Below, piece by piece: positions 1-6,171 of a stretch of 6,604 nt of DNA (positions are counted from its first letter, which is position 1; each line of letters opens with the position of its first letter). The notes below the pieces were generated by a model, which saw nothing but the letters and a program-made list of their open reading frames with translations, was not told the origin of the DNA and ran no database searches. Source of the DNA: Spirochaetota bacterium (lineage in GTDB: Bacteria; Spirochaetota; B62-G9; DRHN01). The position numbers and the translations under genes were made by a program. The stretch covers positions 1 through 6,604 of the forward strand of contig JAGLSF010000112.1 of NCBI GenBank assembly GCA_023136305.1, in the 5' to 3' direction.

Positions 1-34
1 TATGCATGTCATTGCTGTCATAATTTTTATACAG

Positions 35-460
35 TTACTGATGGTATCCCTTTTCAATGACTTCACGCACCTTGTCGGTAAGATCGAACTCCTTCAGTTG
101 TTCGAGGGGCACCCAGCGCACCTCCAGCGCATCTGAAGCTCGAACCAGTTTCCCGCTCACGTATCGCGCCTTGAAATCAAATACAACATAGTGATACTTC
201 ACTCGTTCTTCTTCATCCCTCTCGATGTACTCGAACTCAGCGATGAGGTCTCCCACCTTGATGTCGATACTGCACTCTTCCCGGACCTCACGGCGAAGAG
301 CCTTTTTCAGGTCCTCACCCTCTTTGACCCTGCCCCCGGGCAGAGACCAGTCGCCGTAGAGGGGCGGGTTCCCCCTTCTGATGAGAAGCACCTGATCATT
401 TCGGAACACTGTCGCGCCTACCCCAACGATGGGCTTAGCCGGATATACACGTGTGCTCAT
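35..460 (-). CDS. Nudix (MutT-type) hydrolase
   Basis: A 141-residue single-domain Nudix protein, of normal length for small MutT or ADP-ribose pyrophosphatase-like enzymes, which cleave nucleoside diphosphates linked to another moiety using Mg2+. The Nudix box is plain: G43, five residues, E49, seven residues, then R57-E58-V59-x-E61-E62, where the glutamates coordinate metal. The usual glycine after EEx is serine (S64). Before the box, a strand segment (VLLIRRG, 24-30) and the W38-SLPGG turn are typical of the ADP-ribose pyrophosphatase-like group (COG1051). The substrate cannot be read from the sequence; ADP-ribose, an oxidised dNTP or another nucleotide are all possible. The gene is divergent from lysA. 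The ATG at 458-460 is the only good start, but no clear Shine-Dalgarno precedes it, so translation may be nearly leaderless. The family call is secure and the substrate unknown. Confidence 0.93.
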   Translation of the reverse strand: MSTRVYPAKPIVGVGATVFRNDQVLLIRRGNPPLYGDWSLPGGRVKEGEDLKKALRREVREECSIDIKVGDLIAEFEYIERDEEERVKYHYVVFDFKARYVSGKLVRASDALEVRWVPLEQLKEFDLTDKVREVIEKGYHQ

Positions 461-468
461 AGGTACCT

Positions 469-497
469 ATACTATACCGGTAATCCTGTAATTACAA
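469..497 (-). promoter_or_regulatory. Possible promoter of the Nudix gene
   Basis: Read on the minus strand, TTGTAA (497-492) and TAGTAT (474-469) are separated by 17 bases, and each matches the sigma70 consensus at four of six positions. An overlapping TATAGT (476-471) would give a 15-base spacer. Either -10 lies so close to the ATG at 460 that the mRNA would have almost no leader, which fits the missing Shine-Dalgarno. Pattern match only. Confidence 0.25.
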
Positions 498-500
498 TGA

Positions 501-592
501 TCTCTTGAAGGGATGTCTGCATGTACATTGGTCTCTTTGAAGGATGGCTGCATTTCCAATGCCGGCTTTCAGGATGTCCCAATTTCTATGGA
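501..592. repeat. Three imperfect direct repeats, period about 31 bp
   Basis: Copy 1 (501-531) and copy 2 (532-562) match at about 23 of 31 positions without gaps. They share the block TCTCTT, then GGATG, then CTGCAT. A weaker third copy (563-592) keeps CTTTCAGGATG. The GGATG core starts at 511, 542 and 572, so spacing is 31 and 30 bp. The repeats fill most of the divergent Nudix-lysA region. They could be regulator-binding repeats or the decayed end of an insertion sequence; no transposase fragment is visible nearby. Confidence 0.6.
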
Positions 593-594
593 CA
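575..594. repeat. Inverted repeat TGTCC-N10-GGACA
   Basis: Perfect 5-bp arms, TGTCC at 575-579 and GGACA at 590-594, are separated by 10 bases. The arm centres lie 15 bp apart, longer than one helical turn. The right arm overlaps the best -35 candidate for lysA, so an operator is conceivable. With arms this short, chance is a real alternative. Confidence 0.35.
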
Positions 595-616
595 AAGGGG
601 GAGGATCATATATACA
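589..616 (+). promoter_or_regulatory. Possible sigma70 promoter for lysA
   Basis: TGGACA (589-594) matches the -35 consensus at five of six positions, and TATACA (611-616) matches the -10 at four of six, with a 16-base spacer. The start of transcription would fall near 623, giving a leader of roughly 30 bases to the lysA ATG at 652. Nothing better was seen in the divergent region. Confidence 0.4.
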
Positions 617-651
617 TTTGCTCTACATTTTTTTGAATCGGATGATCTGCT

Positions 652-1881
652 ATGGAAGTACGAGACAACAACTTCTGTATCGGCGGAATAGGGGCGAAAT
701 CGCTCGTGGAGGAGTTCGGAAGCCCCCTCTATGTGTATGATGAGGAGATTATGCGCACACGAGCGCGGGAGCTCGTTGGGGCAATAACCTATCCCAACAG
801 GGAGATCAAGTATGCCTGCAAGGCCAACACCAATGTGGAAATCATGAAGGTGTTCAGGGAAGAGGGCATGAGCATTGATGCTGTCTCTCCCGGAGAGGTG
901 TATGCGGCCCTGAAAGCGGGATTTGATTCGGACAGTATCCTCTTCACCACGAATAATGCGACCCATGAGGAAATTGAATACGGGGTGCGCAAGGGGGTCA
1001 TGGTCAACGTTGATTCGCTCTCACAGCTTCGTTTCGTGGGTGAACACCACCCTGGTATTGAACTGTGCGTGCGCATCAATCCGCACGTTATCGCGGGGCA
1101 CCACGATCATGTGATAACGGGCGGTCCTGAGAGCAAATTCGGTATCGACTACACACAGGTGGATCGGGTCAAGGAGATCGCCCGTGAGCACAGGCTCACC
1201 ATTGCCGGGATCCATCAGCATATCGGTTCCGGCATACTTCAGCCGGAGAAGTTCATGGAGGCCATAAACGTCTTGCTGGATACAGCAAAGCACTTCGAGG
1301 GTCTCAGTTTCATCGATTTTGGAGGTGGTATCGGTGTTCCTTACCGGGAGGAGGAGGAGCGCATCGACGTGCAGGTGCTGGGACTCAAAATCTCGGAGGA
1401 ATTCGAAGCTTTTTGCCGTGCATACGAAAGTGATTTGAAGCTCATAATCGAGCCGGGGCGATACCTCGTTGCGGAAAGCGGCTATCTGCTGGCCACCGTT
1501 ACCTCGGTGAAGGAGGGACAGCGGCACCGATTCGTGGGTGTAAACAGCGGATTCAACCATCTCGTCCGTCCCGCCATGTACGGCAGCTACCATCCCATTG
1601 TACATGCCAACTGTGTAGAGGGGGACAGGGTACGGCAGGCCATAGCGGGAAACCTCTGCGAATCGGGCGATACCTTTACCCGCGATGAGCAGGGTATTGT
1701 TGACCGGGACCTCCCTCTCTTCAATGAGGGGGATGTGGTTGCGATTCTCAATGCGGGTGCATACGGCTTCTCCATGGCTTCCCTGTACAATTCAAGACCG
1801 CGTCCCGCTGAAGTCCTCGTTCGCGATGGAGAGGCACGCCTCATACGAAAACGAGAGACCATCGAGCAGATCGTGAACTAA
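652..1881 (+). CDS. lysA: Diaminopimelate decarboxylase
   Basis: Catalyses the last step of lysine synthesis, the PLP-dependent decarboxylation of meso-diaminopimelate to L-lysine, in the cytoplasm. The 409-residue product has normal family length and the fold type III (alanine racemase-like) layout. The PLP lysine is K57 in YACKAN. HIGSG (190-194) and FGGGIG (223-228) contact the cofactor phosphate. EPGR (267-270) and the RPAMY segment (306-310) lie in the substrate region. CESGD (336-340) supplies the cysteine that completes the neighbouring subunit's active site, and Y371 sits in the C-terminal cofactor-binding motif. The segment VNSGFNHLVRPAMYG differs slightly from the more common VDAGMNDL form but keeps the key arginine. 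The ATG at 652 gives the expected N-terminus; a weak GGATGA lies about nine bases upstream. The gene is followed by ddl, not by dapF, dapA or dapB. An amino-acid racemase or an ornithine or arginine decarboxylase is much less likely. Confidence 0.96.
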   Translation: MEVRDNNFCIGGIGAKSLVEEFGSPLYVYDEEIMRTRARELVGAITYPNREIKYACKANTNVEIMKVFREEGMSIDAVSPGEVYAALKAGFDSDSILFTTNNATHEEIEYGVRKGVMVNVDSLSQLRFVGEHHPGIELCVRINPHVIAGHHDHVITGGPESKFGIDYTQVDRVKEIAREHRLTIAGIHQHIGSGILQPEKFMEAINVLLDTAKHFEGLSFIDFGGGIGVPYREEEERIDVQVLGLKISEEFEAFCRAYESDLKLIIEPGRYLVAESGYLLATVTSVKEGQRHRFVGVNSGFNHLVRPAMYGSYHPIVHANCVEGDRVRQAIAGNLCESGDTFTRDEQGIVDRDLPLFNEGDVVAILNAGAYGFSMASLYNSRPRPAEVLVRDGEARLIRKRETIEQIVN

Positions 1882-1883
1882 CC

Positions 1884-1895
1884 GTCCCATGGGAC
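1884..1895. repeat. Perfect 12-bp palindrome after lysA
   Basis: GTCCCATGGGAC begins two bases after the lysA stop codon. As RNA it could form only a four-base stem with a CATG loop, followed by TTT, which is too weak to call a terminator. As DNA it could be a dimeric protein site. Its GTCC/GGAC arms recall the inverted repeat at 575-594. The rest of the 160-bp lysA-ddl gap shows only TGCAC (1903-1907) facing GTGCA (1919-1923), no promoter I trust, and no riboswitch. Confidence 0.45.
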
Positions 1896-2041
1896 TTTCG
1901 ATTGCACCTTCCATCTCAGTGCAGACAGCGAACCTCGTCGGCTGAGGGCGATCCCCTTTGTGATACCTGTAAGACCCTGTTCACGGCTTCCCCTGTCAAT
2001 GTGAGGAGTGTGGTGCAGGTGCCCTCAGTGTAGGAGAACAG

Positions 2042-3142
2042 ATGAAGAAAAAACTCAACGTCCTGCTCCTGTTCGGCGGTCAGTCTGCCGAACACGAGGT
2101 TTCCATTATGTCGGCCCGCAATGTGGTGGGAGCGATAGACCAGGAAGAATACCAGGTGGTTCTCGTGTATATCACACGAAAGGGAGTATGGCATCACGTT
2201 GAGGATGTGGAAGGGTTTCTCGGACACACCGACCGTGAAGAGCTTGCCAGCGGTGAGGCTGTTTTCATCGTCCCGTCCAATGAGGGTGCCCGGCTTGTAG
2301 CTACTGGCGATTGTTCGCACCTAACATCCCTGGACCTGGCCTATCCAGTACTACACGGACCCTACGGGGAGGACGGGACGGTTCAGGGTCTCTTCAAACT
2401 TCTCGACCTGCCCTTTGTGGGCGCGGGGGTCACGGGTTCAGCGGTTGGCATGGACAAGGATGTGATGAACCGCCTCCTCCACGATGGGGGAATTCCGATA
2501 CCCGCGTTCCTGGTTTTCAGCCAGGAATCGCAAGGGGACATTGCCTTTGACGCAGTATCGGAACAACTCGGCAAACCGCTCTTTGTGAAGCCGGCCAATA
2601 TGGGCTCATCAGTCGGCATCAGCATGGTAGAGGACAGAGAGGCTTTCGAAGATGCAGTGGAGGATGCCTTTCGGTTCGACCGGAAGGTCATCATCGAGGA
2701 GTGTGTGCGGGGCCGTGAGATCGAATGCTCGGTGCTCGGAAACGAAGACCCCGTGGCATCCCTGCCGGGCGAAATCCTGCCCAATCATCAGTTCTACTCC
2801 TACGATGCCAAGTATGTGGACGACAGGGGGGCTGATCTGCTTATTCCTGCCGACCTTGATGAAACAGCCATACAGAAGGTGCAGGAACTGGCGGTCAGGA
2901 CCTTCACCCTTCTCTGCTGTGAGGGGCTGGCCAGGGTTGATTTCTTTATACGTGAAGGGGGTGAGGTTCTCGTCAACGAGATAAACACACTCCCGGGATT
3001 TACCAATATCAGCATGTATCCGAAGCTGTGGGAGGCGAGCGGCATGTCGCAGCGAGAGCTCGTGAGCAGGCTTATCGGACTTGCCCTTGATCGATACGAG
3101 AAAGAAGTTGGGCTCAGACGGGAGAGAGGGGACGGCACATGA
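2042..3142 (+). CDS. ddl: D-alanine--D-alanine ligase
   Basis: Joins two D-alanines using ATP, giving the dipeptide that MurF adds to the peptidoglycan precursor in the cytoplasm. At 366 residues it is the longer DdlA-like form. The N-terminal motif FGGQSAEHEVS (11-21) carries E17, which binds the first D-Ala. HGPYGEDG (105-112) and VGMDKD (135-140) begin the ATP-grasp part. K183 and S189 in VKPANMGSSVG bind ATP and shape the active site. D300, E313 and N315 are the expected Mg2+ ligands, with NTLPGFT (315-321) binding the second substrate. The omega-loop FYSYDAKY (251-258) keeps Y258, the Glu-Ser-Tyr triad partner, which supports D-Ala-D-Ala rather than D-Ala-D-lactate production. AGGAG at 2032-2036 sits five bases before the ATG. 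The last four bases are shared with the cobT start. Confidence 0.96.
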   Translation: MKKKLNVLLLFGGQSAEHEVSIMSARNVVGAIDQEEYQVVLVYITRKGVWHHVEDVEGFLGHTDREELASGEAVFIVPSNEGARLVATGDCSHLTSLDLAYPVLHGPYGEDGTVQGLFKLLDLPFVGAGVTGSAVGMDKDVMNRLLHDGGIPIPAFLVFSQESQGDIAFDAVSEQLGKPLFVKPANMGSSVGISMVEDREAFEDAVEDAFRFDRKVIIEECVRGREIECSVLGNEDPVASLPGEILPNHQFYSYDAKYVDDRGADLLIPADLDETAIQKVQELAVRTFTLLCCEGLARVDFFIREGGEVLVNEINTLPGFTNISMYPKLWEASGMSQRELVSRLIGLALDRYEKEVGLRRERGDGT

Positions 3143-4185
3143 AGGACTTGAAGGAGTACCTGGAAAGCATAGAACCGCCTGATCGGGCGATTGCCGAAAA
3201 GGTCCAGAGGCGGCTTGATTCTCAGACGAAACCGCAGGGGAGCCTGGGTAGGCTCGAGGAGCTCTGCAGGGTGCTGGCCGTTGCTCAGGGGACGGACAAA
3301 CCCGTATGCAGAAAAAAGGTCATATTTACCCTGGCAGGTGATCATGGCGTGGTCGACGAGGGTGTATCCGCCTATCCGCAGAGCGTGACTCCGCAGATGG
3401 TTCTGAACTTCCTCTCAGGCGGAGCAGGCGTCAACGTGCTTGCCAGTCATGCGGGCTGTGATATCGTGGTCGTGGACATGGGTGTGGCGGAGGCTGTCGA
3501 GCACCCCGGATGTGTGAACCGGAAAATCGCACCGGCTACTCAAAACTTTAGCAGAGGACCTGCCATGACCCGTGAGGAGGCGGAGCAGTCCATCCTCGCA
3601 GGCATCGAGCTTGCACTGGAGCGGGATTTCGACGTGCTTGGCACCGGCGATATGGGAATCGGCAACACAACAGCCTCATCTGCCATTGCGGTTACCATGA
3701 CCGGCCGGCATGTGGAGGAGCTTACCGGCAGGGGAACCGGCATAGACGATCAGACCTATGAAAACAAGGTCAGGGTCATTCGAAGGGGCATCGAGGTGAA
3801 CAGCCCGGACCCTGCCGATGCCCTGGATGTACTGAGCAAGGTGGGAGGATTCGAGATCGGCGGCATCGCGGGGCTCATCATCGGGGCGGCCCTGAAGCGC
3901 CGCCTGGCCGTGGTGGACGGGTTCATCTCCACAGCGGGCGCCATGATCGCGGTGGGGCTGCAGCCGCAGCTGTCTGACTACTTCATACTCTCCCACCTGT
4001 CAGCGGAACACGGGCATGAAAGTCTGGTGGAATATCTGGGCAAAAAGCCCCTTCTCGATCTCGGCATGCGGCTCGGTGAGGGGACAGGCGCTGCCCTGGC
4101 CATAGAACTCATCGATGCGGCCGTCAACCTCTACGACGAGATGGCGACCTTTGACAAGGCAGGTGTGGACGGGAAGATAGAGTAA
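3139..4185 (+). CDS. cobT: Nicotinate-nucleotide--dimethylbenzimidazole phosphoribosyltransferase
   Basis: Activates the lower-ligand base of cobamides by moving phosphoribose from nicotinate mononucleotide to dimethylbenzimidazole or a related base, giving an alpha-ribotide. The 348 residues match the family length. Motifs in order: KPQGSLGRLE (31-40), AGDHGV (66-71), VSAYPQSVTPQM (76-87, base-binding region), GDMGIGNTT (170-178), GRGTGIDD (197-204), GGFEIGGIAG (236-245), SHLSAEHGH (285-293) and RLGEGTGAAL (311-320). E314 corresponds to the catalytic Glu317 of the Salmonella enzyme. D171 replaces the glutamate of the Salmonella GEMGIGNTT motif, a change I recall in other family members. The gene overlaps ddl by ATGA and has a purine-rich GAGGGG seven bases before its start, inside ddl, so translation is probably coupled. 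The actual base used (benzimidazole, purine or phenolic) cannot be read from the sequence. Confidence 0.95.
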   Translation: MKDLKEYLESIEPPDRAIAEKVQRRLDSQTKPQGSLGRLEELCRVLAVAQGTDKPVCRKKVIFTLAGDHGVVDEGVSAYPQSVTPQMVLNFLSGGAGVNVLASHAGCDIVVVDMGVAEAVEHPGCVNRKIAPATQNFSRGPAMTREEAEQSILAGIELALERDFDVLGTGDMGIGNTTASSAIAVTMTGRHVEELTGRGTGIDDQTYENKVRVIRRGIEVNSPDPADALDVLSKVGGFEIGGIAGLIIGAALKRRLAVVDGFISTAGAMIAVGLQPQLSDYFILSHLSAEHGHESLVEYLGKKPLLDLGMRLGEGTGAALAIELIDAAVNLYDEMATFDKAGVDGKIE

Positions 4186-4194
4186 CGAGGAAAC

Positions 4195-4965
4195 ATGCAG
4201 GGAAGGATCAAGAAATTTTTCACCCACCTAACACTTGCCTTCGGCTTTCTCTCCATCCTTCCGGGCCTCGGAAGGGTTCAACCCGAATCCGGTGATCTCG
4301 GCAAATCTTCATCCTTTTTTCCCATCGTGGGCCTTGTAATCGGCATGGGCCTGTACCTCATCAGCCTCATCCCAGGCATGTCGCCGCTCATGCGGGCAGT
4401 GTTATCCGTTCTTTTCATGCTCGGCTTTACGCGGGGCCTGCACACAGACGGCCTTATTGATACCTTTGACGGCTTCCTATCCGGCCGCAGGGAGAGGGAT
4501 GAGATACTTGCCGTCATGAAGGACGCTCGAGTCGGTGCGCTCGGGTGGATGGGGGCTTTCTTCATATACATGCTGAAGATCGCTCTCATCTATGAGATCC
4601 TCCTCCACATTCCCGATAGCTATCGATCCCTCATCGTCCTGCCCCCGGTACTGAGCAGGGGCGGGGTGGCCTTCTACGCCTTTCTCTTTCCACCTGCACG
4701 CAGGGACAGCAGCCTCGGGAAGAGCTTTCTCGAGGGTGTGGGGCTGCGGGAGCTTCTGGTGTCGGTTCTGCTCATGGTGCTTCTCTCCTTCCGGCCGGCC
4801 ATTCCGCCCGCCCTCCTGCTTCCCGCTGCGGTACTCTGCTTCTGGCTTGGCTGGGGGTATACATGCAGGGCAAAGATCGGGGGTATCACGGGCGATACGA
4901 TCGGGGCGGGGATTGAGTTTGCGGAGACTGTGGGTTTTGTAGCAGTGCTGCTCCTGGTACTGTAA
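4195..4965 (+). CDS. cobS: Adenosylcobinamide-GDP ribazoletransferase (cobalamin synthase)
   Basis: An integral membrane enzyme that joins adenosylcobinamide-GDP to the alpha-ribazole (phosphate) made via CobT, the step that closes the nucleotide loop. The 256-residue length is typical. Family motifs are FFPIVGLVIG (41-50), GLHTDGLIDTFDG (81-93) with its acidic residues D85, D89 and D92, the following RDEILAVMKDARVGALG (101-117), and GGITGDTIGA (229-238) with E241 and E244 after it. Several long hydrophobic stretches (about 41-60, 65-80, 118-138, 145-165, 186-220 and 245-256) fit a polytopic protein. It begins nine bases after the cobT stop; GAGGA (4187-4191) is only three bases from the ATG, closer than ideal, so coupling to cobT translation may matter. 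Confidence 0.95.
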   Translation: MQGRIKKFFTHLTLAFGFLSILPGLGRVQPESGDLGKSSSFFPIVGLVIGMGLYLISLIPGMSPLMRAVLSVLFMLGFTRGLHTDGLIDTFDGFLSGRRERDEILAVMKDARVGALGWMGAFFIYMLKIALIYEILLHIPDSYRSLIVLPPVLSRGGVAFYAFLFPPARRDSSLGKSFLEGVGLRELLVSVLLMVLLSFRPAIPPALLLPAAVLCFWLGWGYTCRAKIGGITGDTIGAGIEFAETVGFVAVLLLVL

Positions 4966-5054
4966 AATGTGAAATGGCGGGCTTCGCACCCATGCTGCAA
5001 AGTAGAAATTGAGTTTTTGTTGCATTGTATCGAGGACCGGATGAGAGGGTTGTC
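4966..5054 (+). other. cobS-cbiB intergenic spacer
   Basis: This 89-bp gap contains no convincing promoter, terminator or cobalamin-riboswitch motif. The only structure noticed is TGCAA (4996-5000) facing TTGCA (5020-5024) across 19 bases, which is probably insignificant. The cobS and cbiB genes are most simply read as one transcript. Confidence 0.4.
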
Positions 5055-6020
5055 ATGGCTATAAATATGGTGATCGCCTTCCTGCTTGATTTCCTCATCG
5101 GTGACCCACCCATTGGGGTCCATCCGGTACGGCTCGCGGGCAGGATGCTTGACGCCTTCGAAGGCCTCTGCTATCCTATGAAGCGGAAATTCATTGGCGG
5201 ACTGCTTCTTGTCGTATGTTCCCTGTGCTGTGTTTCTGCGGTCATGATCGGCCTCTGGTATCTGATGCCCCTGTTTACCCTTCCACTCTCCATCAACGTG
5301 GTGCTCATCATCCTTCTCTTTTTTCTATTCTGTAATCGGGACATGGTCAGAGAGGCCCGAAAGATAAAGAGGTATCTCGAGCAGGACAGATTGGATGAAG
5401 CGCGCGTGCAGGTGGGGCGCATCGTGGGCAGGGATACGTCAGTGCTTGGAAAGAGGGAGATCATACGGGCGACCGTAGAGTCGGTTGCGGAGAACGTCGT
5501 TGACGGATTTACCGCTCCCCTTTTCTATCTCCTTATCGGGGGTGTTCCACTTGCCTATGTGTATAAAACGGTAAACACCATCGATTCGAGATTCGGTTAC
5601 CGGAACGAGCGCTACGAATCCTTCGGCAAGACCGGGGCCCGGCTCGACGATGCGCTCGGCTTCGTGCCTGCCAGGCTCAACGCGCTCCTCTCCCTCTGTG
5701 CTACGGGGTTCAGCGGGGACGTTTTTCGTACGGTACGTATGTACGGAAGGAGCCATCCGAGCCCGAACAGCGGTGTTGCGGAGGCTGTGTTTGCAGGGTA
5801 TCTTGGTATGGCACTCGGAGGGCCATCGCAGTACGGGAGTTTAGAAAAGGAGAAGCCGTGGATCGGGGAAAACCGTATCCCGGACGAAGATCTTGAAAAT
5901 CCCCAGCTCATACTCAGTGCCATAGGCCTCTACTGGCGAATCGTGTCAGTGACCCTCATTGTGGGAGTGGTCGCCCTCACCTTCCTCAACCTCCCCCTCC
6001 TGTTCGGGCTCAGGGGTTGA
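5055..6020 (+). CDS. cbiB: Adenosylcobinamide-phosphate synthase
   Basis: Attaches (R)-1-aminopropan-2-ol or its phosphate to adenosylcobyric acid, making adenosylcobinamide (phosphate), the substrate that later reaches CobS. The ATG at 5055 gives 321 residues, the usual length, and is preceded by GAGAGGG (5043-5049) with five bases between. The upstream in-frame TTG at 5025 would add ten unconserved residues. Conserved blocks: LLDFLIGDPPIGVHPVRLAG (10-29), VGRDTS (124-129), RATVESVAENVVDGFTAP (138-155), KTVNTIDSRFGYRNERYE (171-188), GARLDD (194-199) and HPSPNSGVAEAVFAG (234-248). Hydrophobic segments at about 1-15, 47-95, 155-170 and 296-318 fit the known membrane location. Called cobD in the aerobic-pathway nomenclature. 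No aminopropanol-phosphate-producing decarboxylase gene follows it here. Confidence 0.95.
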   Translation: MAINMVIAFLLDFLIGDPPIGVHPVRLAGRMLDAFEGLCYPMKRKFIGGLLLVVCSLCCVSAVMIGLWYLMPLFTLPLSINVVLIILLFFLFCNRDMVREARKIKRYLEQDRLDEARVQVGRIVGRDTSVLGKREIIRATVESVAENVVDGFTAPLFYLLIGGVPLAYVYKTVNTIDSRFGYRNERYESFGKTGARLDDALGFVPARLNALLSLCATGFSGDVFRTVRMYGRSHPSPNSGVAEAVFAGYLGMALGGPSQYGSLEKEKPWIGENRIPDEDLENPQLILSAIGLYWRIVSVTLIVGVVALTFLNLPLLFGLRG

Positions 6021-6028
6021 TTTTTTTT
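5994..6028 (+). terminator. Possible weak intrinsic terminator at the end of cbiB
   Basis: CCCCT (5994-5998) can pair with AGGGG (6012-6016); alternatively CCTG (5999-6002) pairs with CAGG (6011-6014) around an eight-base loop. Four bases later there is a run of eight T (6021-6028). The stem overlaps the last cbiB codons and is short, so termination may be partial. The same T-run lies in the aroQ promoter spacer. Confidence 0.4.
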
Positions 6029-6045
6029 CCTCCATCATCTATCAT
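6017..6045 (+). promoter_or_regulatory. Sigma70-like promoter for aroQ
   Basis: TTGATT (6017-6022) and TATCAT (6040-6045) match the -35 and -10 consensus at four and five of six positions, with an ideal 17-base spacer that is T-rich at its upstream end. The -35 overlaps the cbiB stop codon. Transcription would begin near 6052 and leave a leader of about 120 bases before the aroQ ATG. This is the best promoter match seen in the window. Confidence 0.55.
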
Positions 6046-6102
6046 AGGATTTCAACACGGTTCAGTGCGCAGCTGTCACTGGCGGGGAAGACACGGTCCG
6101 GG

Positions 6103-6156
6103 TTGAGTTTGCCCATACCGGATATGCTCAGGGAGGCGTATGCGCTGCTGCATTAA
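6103..6156 (+). other. Small ORF or gene remnant in the aroQ leader
   Basis: The frame ending in TAA at 6154-6156 is open from well inside cbiB. It could start at TTG 6103, TTG 6109 or ATG 6124. From the ATG it encodes MLREAYALLH. Third codon positions between about 6060 and 6153 are mostly G or C, as in the real genes here. That could mean a short leader peptide, the 3' end of a deleted gene, or chance. The peptide is not rich in aromatic residues, so classical aromatic amino-acid attenuation is not supported. The ATG at 6124 has no evident Shine-Dalgarno. Confidence 0.25.
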
Positions 6157-6171
6157 CAGGGGGATATGAGA

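Noticed and set aside
526..561. CATTGG and CCAATG inverted repeat upstream of lysA
   Set aside because: Six-base arms across 24 bases, better explained by the direct repeats in which they sit.
1021..1605. Long minus-strand open frame of 194 codons inside lysA
   Set aside because: It lies opposite a strongly conserved lysA coding sequence, has no recognisable domain, and fits a GC-rich antisense shadow.
2800..3345. Minus-strand open frame of 181 codons across the ddl-cobT junction
   Set aside because: Both sense genes carry full catalytic motifs through this stretch; the antisense product is low-complexity and unrecognisable.
4976..4993. Possible hairpin GGGCTTCGCACCC after cobS as a terminator
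   Set aside because: Only three consecutive G-C pairs form and no T-run follows closely.
4477..5025. Minus-strand open frame of 182 codons over cobS and the gap after it
   Set aside because: The translation is composition-biased with no domain, as expected opposite a membrane-protein gene.
5025..5054. TTG start extending CbiB by ten residues
   Set aside because: The extension is unlike the family N-terminus, and the ATG at 5055 has a well-placed Shine-Dalgarno.
6068..6096. Sequence CACTGGCGGGGAAGAC resembling the 3' part of a cobalamin riboswitch
   Set aside because: The conserved upstream core and the rest of the multi-stem fold are not present in the preceding bases, and the gene downstream is aroQ, not a B12 gene.
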